Below are positions 56,853-64,000 of a stretch of 64,000 nt of DNA, piece after piece. Source of the DNA: Saussurea involucrata (Eukaryota > Streptophyta > Magnoliopsida > Asterales > Asteraceae); NCBI GenBank assembly GCA_033807775.1, contig CM066314.1:98186929-98250928 (forward strand), in the 5' to 3' direction. The notes beneath the pieces were generated by a model. It worked only from the letters and a program-made list of their open reading frames with translations, had not been told where the DNA came from and did not search any database. The translations under genes and the position numbers were made by a program. Numbering within the stretch: position 1 is the stretch's first letter; every line of letters starts with the position of its first letter.

Positions 56853-59800
56853 AAGAAGTATGTGCCAATCTGGTATCTAGACTCCGGATGCTCAAGGCAC
56901 ATGACTGGTGACAGAAGTGCACTATCCACATACAAAGAAACACAAGATGGTGGATCTGTGACTTTTGGAGACAACAAGAAAGGACACATAAAAGGCTATG
57001 GAGTCATAAGGAAAGAAGACGTTTCTGTATACAAAGTTGCATATGTGGATGGCCTTAAGCACAACCTACTCAGTGTAAGTCAACTTTGTGATACAGGATT
57101 CAATGTGTTGTTCAAAAGAACTTTCTGCTCTCTACAAAGTGAAGAAACAAGTATGGAACTTCTGCGAGCTGAAAGAATAGGTGATCTATATCTAATGAAC
57201 TTCAACTCAAAGAACAAGGACAAAGTTTGCCTTGTTGCCTGCAAAAGTGAAGAAGCCTGGTTATGGCACAACAGGTTCTGTCACTTGAATTTTCACACAT
57301 TGGAAAAACTGGTCAAACTTGATCTAGTTAAAGGTTTGCCAAATGTTAAATTCAATAAGGATCATTTATGTTCTGCCTGTGAGATGGGAAAACTCAAAAG
57401 AGCTTCCCACAAAGGCAAAAAAGATGTATCTTGCACTAGACCTCTGTACATGCTTCATGTCGACCTCTGCGGTCCCATTGCCATACAGAGCCTAGGTGGC
57501 AAGAAATACATACTTGTCCTAATTGATGAGTATTCGCGTTTCACATGGGTTGAATTCGTTAGAAAGAAATCAGATGTTCCAAATATATTGATAAATCTAA
57601 TGAAAAGAATCCAAGTTCTTTATAATTGCAGAATACAGAAGTTAAGAAGTGACAATGGCACAGAATTTAAAAACTCTGTCATTGAAGCCTATCTTTCAAC
57701 AGAAGGAATATCACAGAACTTCTCTGCAGCTCGCACTCCACAACAGAACGGTGTTGTCGAAAGAAAGAATCGAACACTTGTGGAAGCCGCAAGAACTATG
57801 ATGTCAGCATGCGGATTATCAATGAACTTTTGGGCAGAAGCAATTTCTACTGCGTGTTATACTCAAAATCGATCAACCATTGTGAAAAGACACCTCAAGA
57901 CGCCTTACGAATTGCTTAACAAACGGCGGCCAAACATCAAATTTTTCCATGTATTCGGATGCAAATGCTTCGTCTTAAACGACAGAGATTCAAGAGGAAA
58001 GTTTGATGTAAAAGCAGATGAAGGCAAATTCATTGGATACTCTGCCACTTCCAAAGCCTACAGAACATTCCTTACAAAGTCTCACAAGATTGTAGAAAGC
58101 ATCAATGTTTCTTTTGATGATTCATTCCAAATGACTTCTGAGCAAATAAGTTCAGAACTCGGAATTAAAGGGAAATTATCTGACATCTCAAGAACAAAAG
58201 AAGATTTGAATCTTCTATTTTTGGAGATGTTCCACAATGACATTGATCCTTCTGTCGGAACCATCAGAGTTTCTGAAGAACCATCCTCTGTCGGACAAAA
58301 TCCTACAGGTATGACTCTAACTGGTCCAAATAATGCTTCATCTTCTTCTATAAATCCTACAGATGCAATAGCCGAAGCAGAAGAAAGTGCAGAAGATGAA
58401 ACATCAAGAAAAACGACCACAGAAGCTGCACAAACCACAGAAGAACCAATTACAGAGGAGATCGAGGACCAAGACTATACATCCTCAGAGGAACAAACTC
58501 CACCACCACTCGTACCAATCATTCCACAAACGGTAGAATCAACTACCAAGGCACGAAGAACATCAGAGGCTGCACAAGAAGAAACACAAGAAGCCTCTGA
58601 AGAAAGTTTTGATGACATTGATGATCATCTTCCACGCACAACTCAGTGGACAAAAAGCCATCCTCCAAACCAAATAATTGGAGAACCTTCTGACTCAGTA
58701 AAAACAAGGTCTGCCACTGCAAATTTTTGTTTCTTTACAAATTTTATTAGTGTTATAGAACCAAAGAAGATTTCTGAAGCCCTAGATGACCCAAACTGGG
58801 TAGACGCCATGCAAGAAGAACTTCTACAATTTGAGCGTAACATAGTATGGACTTTAGTACCTCTGCCAAGAGGGAAACAGGCCATTGGGACTAAATGGGT
58901 CTACAGAAACAAGAAGGATGAAGATGGAGTGGTCGTCAGAAACAAAGCAAGATTAGTAGCAAAAGGATATAGACAAGAAGAAGGCATAGACTACGATGAG
59001 ACTTTTGCCCCTGTCGCACGTCTCGAAGCAATAAGAATATTCTTAGCCTTCGCAGCCCACAGAGGTTTTAAAGTCTATCAGATGGACGTAAAATCAGCTT
59101 TTCTAAACGGTGAAATCCAAGAAGAGGTTTACGTAAATCAGCCACCAGGTTTTGAAAGCTCAAAGTTTCCAAGGCATGTATACTACCTTGAAAAGGCTCT
59201 ATACAGACTGAAACAGGCTCCAAGAGCATGGTACGAACGACTTTCTACCTTCCTTCTAGTCAATGGCTACAACAGAGGTACAACAGATACTACCTTATTC
59301 TATAAACGCAAAAATAGTGAGATAATGCTTGTACAAATATACGTAGATGACATAATTTTTGGGTCTACAAATTCAGAAGAGTGCAAAATTTTTGAACAAC
59401 TCATGCAGAGTGAGTTTGAAATGAGTATGATGGGAGAATTAACATTCTTCCTCGGACTTCAAGTCAAACAATCTTCAGAGGGAATTTTTATAAATCAAGC
59501 CAAATATGTCTCTGACATACTTTTAAAATATAATCTCTCTGATACCTCTGCAATGAAGACTCCAATGGCCACTGGAAATAAGTTGTTCTTAGATCCAAAT
59601 GGTATTTCTGTAGAATGTACTCTCTACAGAGGCATGTTTGGATCTCTGTTATACTTAACAGCAAGCAGACCTGACATTATGCATGCCACATGTCTTTGTG
59701 CACGTTATCAAGCTAATACAAAGAAATCACATTATGATGCTGTAAAAAGAATCTTGAGATACCTGAAGGGGACCAACAATCTTGGTCTCTGGTATCCACA

Positions 59801-60284
59801 GAACTCTGGTTTTAGTCTTAAAGCTTATACAGATTCAGACTATGGAGGATGCATGCTCGACAGAAAGAGTACCTCTGGGAGTTGTCAATTCCTAGGTGGT
59901 AAACTAGTTAGTTGGACCTCCAAGAAGCAGAATTGTGTCTCCACATCCACTGCAGAAGCTGAATACGTTGTTGCCGCTAGCTGTTGTTCTCAGGTTCTAT
60001 GGATGAAGACTCAGCTAAAAGACTACGGCCACATTCTGTTCAAAATACCCATCTTCTGTGATTCCAAAAGTGCTATTGCTATCTCTGCCAACCCTGTGCA
60101 ACACTCAAAAACCAAGCATATCGATATAAGGTATCATTTCTTGAAACATCATGTTGAATACGGTACAATCGAAATGCATTTCGTGCCCACAGAATATCAA
60201 CTCGCTGACTTATTCACCAAAGCATTAGACGAGAAAAGATTCAACTTCTTGGTGGGTAAGTTAGGAATGATTAACATGGTGTGA
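56853..60284 (+). CDS. pol: E Pol polyprotein, intact
   Basis: 1,143 codons plus stop TGA 60282-60284. There is no ATG at the expected start, and the first codons follow the candidate acceptor. Protease: WYLDSGCSRHMTG (about residue 10). GAG-pre-integrase HHCC: WLWHNRFCHLNFHTL...CSACEMGK. Integrase core: MLHVDLCGPI, LRSDNGTEF, RTPQQNGVVERKN. After a variable Ser/Glu-rich linker comes copia reverse transcriptase (WVYRNKKDEDGVVVRNKARL, MDVKSAFLNGEI, QIYVDDIIFGS, about residue 830). RNase H: AYTDSDYGGCMLDRKSTSG, STAEAEYVVAAS, FCDSKSAIAISANPVQHSKT. It ends LGMINMV. All catalytic signatures are present and there is no stop. It probably acts in cytoplasmic virus-like particles. Confidence 0.95.
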   Translation, partial: KKYVPIWYLDSGCSRHMTGDRSALSTYKETQDGGSVTFGDNKKGHIKGYGVIRKEDVSVYKVAYVDGLKHNLLSVSQLCDTGFNVLFKRTFCSLQSEETSMELLRAERIGDLYLMNFNSKNKDKVCLVACKSEEAWLWHNRFCHLNFHTLEKLVKLDLVKGLPNVKFNKDHLCSACEMGKLKRASHKGKKDVSCTRPLYMLHVDLCGPIAIQSLGGKKYILVLIDEYSRFTWVEFVRKKSDVPNILINLMKRIQVLYNCRIQKLRSDNGTEFKNSVIEAYLSTEGISQNFSAARTPQQNGVVERKNRTLVEAARTMMSACGLSMNFWAEAISTACYTQNRSTIVKRHLKTPYELLNKRRPNIKFFHVFGCKCFVLNDRDSRGKFDVKADEGKFIGYSATSKAYRTFLTKSHKIVESINVSFDDSFQMTSEQISSELGIKGKLSDISRTKEDLNLLFLEMFHNDIDPSVGTIRVSEEPSSVGQNPTGMTLTGPNNASSSSINPTDAIAEAEESAEDETSRKTTTEAAQTTEEPITEEIEDQDYTSSEEQTPPPLVPIIPQTVESTTKARRTSEAAQEETQEASEESFDDIDDHLPRTTQWTKSHPPNQIIGEPSDSVKTRSATANFCFFTNFISVIEPKKISEALDDPNWVDAMQEELLQFERNIVWTLVPLPRGKQAIGTKWVYRNKKDEDGVVVRNKARLVAKGYRQEEGIDYDETFAPVARLEAIRIFLAFAAHRGFKVYQMDVKSAFLNGEIQEEVYVNQPPGFESSKFPRHVYYLEKALYRLKQAPRAWYERLSTFLLVNGYNRGTTDTTLFYKRKNSEIMLVQIYVDDIIFGSTNSEECKIFEQLMQSEFEMSMMGELTFFLGLQVKQSSEGIFINQAKYVSDILLKYNLSDTSAMKTPMATGNKLFLDPNGISVECTLYRGMFGSLLYLTASRPDIMHATCLCARYQANTKKSHYDAVKRILRYLKGTNNLGLWYPQNSGFSLKAYTDSDYGGCMLDRKSTSGSCQFLGGKLVSWTSKKQNCVSTSTAEAEYVVAASCCSQVLWMKTQLKDYGHILFKIPIFCDSKSAIAISANPVQHSKTKHIDIRYHFLKHHVEYGTIEMHFVPTEYQLADLFTKALDEKRFNFLVGKLGMINMV

Positions 60285-61390
60285 AAATCCTCTGTAAGTA
60301 TAGCTTTATCTTCTGTAAATAATAAGTAAATACATTGCTTAATTTATTGCTTTGATTGATTCTACTTTTGTATGTAAATTCTTAAAACCTTAAATAGTTC
60401 TTAAAATCACAGAGCTTCTGTAAGTCAACTCAGAACCTCTGACGACCCCTACAGAACCTGTGAAAAACATGACCTATGTTCTATGCAAAACTTATCATTC
60501 TTTGATCCAAGCATAGGTCAAGGGGGAGCAAAAGGAAATTACTTGATCTACAGAGGTGATTAGATCAAGGGGGAGCAGAAGGGAACCCTGAAATGATCTA
60601 AAGAGATAAAACTTTCAAGGGAAAGCCAAAGAAAAATGTCGATGACTCCATATCGACAGAAGTCAGATATCACTGCCGAGAAAAGAAGAACCAAAAGGTA
60701 TGTTTCTCGCACAAAAGGTTTTTGAAAAACAATTTTCTAGGACAAGAATTGTCAAATATGTCCTAAATATACTGTGAATAACATTTCAAAAATCAAAAGC
60801 TCAAATAGTTTCACAAAATTCGAATTAGGAGAAATTTAAGGTCATAGAGCTTCTGCTGAGCTCAACAGAGGTTCTGCAAGAAATATGCTATATGATCACA
60901 AATTAACCCTCTGTCGATCGTTTGGAATGTTATCTCGGAAACCGAAAACGCAGACCATGACCTTCTCGAACAAACCGTTTTTTTTTAACAGTTTTCTCGG
61001 ACACAAACTTTCAAATATGTCCGAAAAACATCTCTTAAACCAAATCAAAAATTGGATGATCAAAAATATTAATAAAAAAATTTTTATGAGATTTTTTCTC
61101 TCATAGAGCTTCTGCTGGCCCTCACAGAACTTCTGCAAGTTCCAACAGAGCCACAAAACCTCTGCGAAGTAAATTTTCTTCACAAAAATCCGATTTTATC
61201 CTCTCCAATGCCTTTACAAATGTTTTGGTTAAAGAAGAACCCCACAGAAGTCATGATAACAATGAGAAAAAAAAGGGATAAACATCAAAGATTTTCAAGA
61301 TCACAGAGCCTCTTTAAACTACAGAAGCTCTGTCAATCTGATTACTTGGGCATCTCTGCAGTAATAACGGTTACTTTTACTGCGAGTGAA
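60285..61390 (+). other. E non-coding region after pol
   Basis: No gene. CAAGGGGGAGCAAAAG and CAAGGGGGAGCAGAAG polypurine motifs lie near 60519 and 60568. CAGAGnnTCTG-type words are dense (60410, 60843, 60867, 61102, 61127, 61321). It corresponds to H 46996-48070. Confidence 0.8.
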
Positions 61391-61715
61391 ACTCATATGG
61401 CTAAAATCAACCTCACGCGCCCAGCATTAATGGGCCGCGCACGACGTCCTGTCGTATTCTGACAAGGCCTACGTGTCCCATTTTCATTGGGCGTACATGG
61501 AACGTTTTTATTTGGAAAGTTGAACCCGCCGCTCAAACTCGAGTGCGGATTCCAAACTTTAATCCATTGCCATATATTTTACTCTTTCGAATTCTACCGT
61601 TTTACCATCCTATAAAAACAAAGCTTACCCTCACATAAAACCTTTTACAAACTCTCATCTTCTTCTCCGGCGAAACCCTGCAAAAAGCTTGCAAAAATCT
61701 TATTCTTAAAATCAA
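61391..61715 (+). promoter_or_regulatory. Putative internal promoter of the E accessory ORF
   Basis: ACGACGTCCTGTCG (61441), CTACGTGTCCC, TTTTCATTGGGCGTAC, AACTCGAGTGCGGA (61536-61549), GAATTCTACCGTTTTACCA, TATAAAA (61614-61620), ATG at 61716, 96 bp after the TATA start. Order and several blocks are shared with H although the sequence between them has diverged. The region is distant from the LTR promoter, so an independent transcript is plausible. Confidence 0.6.
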
Positions 61716-64000
61716 ATGGCTTCATCTTCTCGAGCTACATCCTCTGAACTCTCTCCGGCGAACTCACCGGAACACTCCCCTGCACATTCAGAACATTCTG
61801 AAAACCCCAGCCTTGCAAGAAATATTGAACAACAAGATTCCGGGGACTCAGCAGACTTTGCTCCGACGACTCACTTGCAAAACTTTATAGCAAAGGATCA
61901 TTTCGAAGCCATTCTTCCTATCAAATCCAACAACTGCTATTTGGTCCCCTCACCCACTACTTTCGGCGAAGCCCATGCCATACTTCTGAACATCATGGAG
62001 AATCATGTCCTCTTCCCTCTACTATCAAGAACCCCGAACAAAATTCCAGTCCGCTATTTGAACCAATTTTGGCAAAGCTGCCGATTTGATAAAGACAATT
62101 CTCTTATAAAAGGGTACATTTCAAGACCTGATAAATCTGAGCATCTTGAAATCAAGTTTAACAGAACAATGTTCTCACTTGAATTCAACCTACCAACAAG
62201 GGGTCTTCTGGGATTGAAAAGTTATACAGAGCAACCAACAGACGAAGAGCTCTGTCGATTCGTGGAAATGCTTGGGTACAAAACCCAACTACGGAAGAGA
62301 AATGACTTCCGCAGAGGCCGATTACCACCTTTGTGGAACACTTTGTTCTCGATTCTTAACAGATGCCTGACAGGAAAGATAGGCAGTATTGACCAGAGCT
62401 CACATCAAATCTTGAGCATCATGTATGGGGTTTACTATGATCTTCCACTAGATTATGCGACCATAATGATGCAAGAGATCATAAACACCATCGATAGAAA
62501 GAACAACTCGAAAAGGGTCAAAGAGAACGATCCCAACTTTCTACCACCTCTGCAATTCCAAAGAATATTAGGAGTACTGTTCGAACCACTGCTGCTAATC
62601 CAAAATTGGCCAATGGAAGGGCCAACTCCCAAACAGTTCCCGATGAACAAGAATACCCCCACTGATCATGCTGATGGCTACTCACACTGCAGACCTCTGT
62701 CAAAGAAGCTTCTGCAATACGCATCGAATAAATCCCTTAAGAAAGAGTATATACACGATCATAGAACTCCTAAACCGAGTCCTATGACACCCCCGCGTTT
62801 AGGTGTCCCCCTAGGAACAATGATAGCAAAACCTCTTTCCACTCAAAAAGAAAAGGATCAGAAGTTAGCAAAGCACATGGCTATTCAACTCAGCTTTATA
62901 GCCAAACGTGCAGAACTAATGGGAAAGAAGTCTTCATCAAGAACCTCTGCATTTACTCAAAAAGCTAAGAAGAGGAAAACTGCAGAAGGCACCTCCACAA
63001 GCGCTGCAGAAGATCAACCCTCACCTCCTCATGCCACAGAAATTGGCTCCTCTGCTCCTCCCTCCTCTCCAAAAATGAAGAAGAAAAGATCAAAATCAAC
63101 AGAAGAAGGGGCACCAAATCCTAAGAGGAGGAAAACCAAAAAGAGGCATGGTAAATCACTTACAAAGTTGGTAACCATTGCAGAAGAGGAAACTGCTGAA
63201 GAAGAAGTTGCAGAAGAAGAAATGGCTACAGAAAGGTATCAATCACCCTATCAATCTACAGATAGATTTGCTCACCAAGGAGACCTGAACGACTTCTTAC
63301 AAAACCCTGAAATTGCCAACACCCTAAATACAGCAGGGTGGACGGCACAACCTCTCGACCACCACTCTCCAGAAGAAGATTTCTTCATTTCTGGCATCGA
63401 CACACATCTGCAAGAAGATGACACAACACCCAAAAATCAACCAGCCGAAACCCCTGTTATTTTACAAAACCCTTTCATTCAAGGATTGGATGTCCACAGA
63501 AGAAGTCCAAACCCAGCTTCAGAAGAAATAGAACAAACTGAAGCTGAATTGAACAGAGGTGAAATTACAGAGGCTTCTGAGAACATGATGGAAGCAGAGA
63601 AAGAAAAAAGGGCCGAAGTTGTACAAAAAGAGGGATTAGCAACAACGGAGACAAAAATAGAGATCTTAGAGACAGATTCAGATGAAGAAGAAGCTGTCTG
63701 GATACGTAAGGGTCTTTATCATCCACATGTCATGAGATTATTTGGATCTCATCAAGTATATGACCAATTACGACCAGAGCAAGGAACTTCCACAGAACTT
63801 AGGGAAGAAGCAAGAAAAGATGCCTGGATAAATAGAGGCACACAACCAAAACCAACTCCCAGTGCAACCCACATTTCTGACACCGCAGGTCTAGCTGCAG
63901 AAGGTGTCATTGAAAAAGAGCAGCACAGCTCGAACCTAACCCAACCCATCCAGCCAGAGGTTACTCTTTCAACCTCTGTGCCCACAGAAACCGGGGAATC
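61716..64000 (+). CDS. E 3' accessory ORF, open to the window end
   Basis: ATG 61716 (MASSSRATSSELSPANSPEH). I read 761 codons without a stop before the window ends. The N-terminal domain (residues about 45-290) is conserved with H: PIKSNNCYL, IPVRYLNQFWQSCRFD, FNRTMFSLEFNLPTRGLLG, RRGRLPPLWNTLFSILNRCL, YATIMMQEIINTIDRKN. A Pro-rich stretch, then basic clusters (KKRKTAEG; PKMKKKRSKSTEEGAPNPKR) suggest nuclear location. An acidic Glu-rich region follows. By comparison with H, about 400 more codons including a coiled coil should follow. It is not gag, pol or a recognisable env. An accessory protein with nucleic-acid or chromatin contact is a hypothesis only. Confidence 0.85.
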   Translation, partial: MASSSRATSSELSPANSPEHSPAHSEHSENPSLARNIEQQDSGDSADFAPTTHLQNFIAKDHFEAILPIKSNNCYLVPSPTTFGEAHAILLNIMENHVLFPLLSRTPNKIPVRYLNQFWQSCRFDKDNSLIKGYISRPDKSEHLEIKFNRTMFSLEFNLPTRGLLGLKSYTEQPTDEELCRFVEMLGYKTQLRKRNDFRRGRLPPLWNTLFSILNRCLTGKIGSIDQSSHQILSIMYGVYYDLPLDYATIMMQEIINTIDRKNNSKRVKENDPNFLPPLQFQRILGVLFEPLLLIQNWPMEGPTPKQFPMNKNTPTDHADGYSHCRPLSKKLLQYASNKSLKKEYIHDHRTPKPSPMTPPRLGVPLGTMIAKPLSTQKEKDQKLAKHMAIQLSFIAKRAELMGKKSSSRTSAFTQKAKKRKTAEGTSTSAAEDQPSPPHATEIGSSAPPSSPKMKKKRSKSTEEGAPNPKRRKTKKRHGKSLTKLVTIAEEETAEEEVAEEEMATERYQSPYQSTDRFAHQGDLNDFLQNPEIANTLNTAGWTAQPLDHHSPEEDFFISGIDTHLQEDDTTPKNQPAETPVILQNPFIQGLDVHRRSPNPASEEIEQTEAELNRGEITEASENMMEAEKEKRAEVVQKEGLATTETKIEILETDSDEEEAVWIRKGLYHPHVMRLFGSHQVYDQLRPEQGTSTELREEARKDAWINRGTQPKPTPSATHISDTAGLAAEGVIEKEQHSSNLTQPIQPEVTLSTSVPTETGE

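Larger units (their letters stand above)
53518..64000 (+). mobile_element. Element E: near-complete Sirevirus-like copia element
   Basis: Internal region of the autonomous-type element: primer site, gag (one frameshift, one stop), intact pol, a 1.1-kb non-coding region with polypurine motifs, an internal promoter-like block and a 3' accessory ORF that leaves the window. With the LTR at 52665-53517 it spans the right end of the window; the 3' LTR is beyond it. It is the only element here that still encodes a full Pol of this lineage, so it or a sister could mobilise H. Confidence 0.92.

Overview
The window is plant nuclear DNA made almost entirely of nested, mutually interrupted LTR retrotransposons, with one decayed multi-exon host-type gene. 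Plant origin follows from the element types: Ty1/copia elements of Sirevirus-like form (initiator-tRNA-Met primer sites, repeated GGGGGAG polypurine tracts, a long extra ORF 3' of pol) and chromodomain-type Ty3/gypsy elements. A eudicot, perhaps Asteraceae, is my guess from general familiarity only. I see no bacterial genes, rRNA, tRNA or CRISPR.

Layout, left to right. 1-2757: 3' end of copia element A with its 3' LTR, inserted into the pol gene of element B. 2758-6215: B on the minus strand, with gag, part of pol and a 970-bp 5' LTR. 6216-7465: a short unassigned ORF and minus-strand element D (gag start, primer site, LTR). 7466-14377: element C, the same family as B on the plus strand, with a decayed gag, pol deleted, a 3' accessory ORF and a 964-bp 3' LTR. 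14378-14895: a fragment of another accessory ORF (M). 14896-17573: decayed minus-strand copia gag (J). 17574 to about 26477: minus-strand gypsy element K with a 3.1-kb LTR, an almost intact gag-pol and an extra small ORF upstream of gag. 26478-27390 and 33133-34338: copia-derived element F1, split by a complete, pol-less sister copy F2 (27391-33132, 244-bp LTRs, AGAAA target duplication). 34551-41747: a seven-exon Ulp1/C48-protease-like gene with two nonsense codons and a lost catalytic cysteine; its first intron holds a truncated gypsy element L. 42255-52410: minus-strand element G, split by a complete but pol-less element H (42584-50026). 52411-64000: plus-strand element E, with an intact 1,144-residue Pol and a 3' accessory ORF running off the window.

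The most interesting signal is how these copia elements seem to express Gag and Pol. In C, E, F1, F2 and G the gag stop codon is followed within 10-17 nt by a splice-acceptor-like sequence. In C and E a GT donor lies upstream in gag, and joining the two sites puts gag and pol in one frame, even in E where the unspliced frames differ. Element B has the C-type intron removed exactly at the predicted GT...AG, as if a spliced transcript had been reverse-transcribed and reinserted. I infer that the unspliced RNA makes a long Gag and the spliced RNA makes Gag-Pol.

Two further system-level signals follow. Each copia lineage is peppered, in LTRs and internal sequence, with its own short imperfect palindrome: CAGAGnnTCTG in D/E/H, TCAGAATTCTGA in A, TCAGCG/CGCTGA in B/C, GAATTC-cored repeats in F. 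The accessory 3' ORF of E and H is preceded by a conserved block with ACGT cores and a TATA box that looks like an internal promoter. Pol-less copies (C, F, G, H) sit beside a pol-intact relative (E), and F2 and H have nearly identical LTRs, which suggests recent mobilisation in trans.
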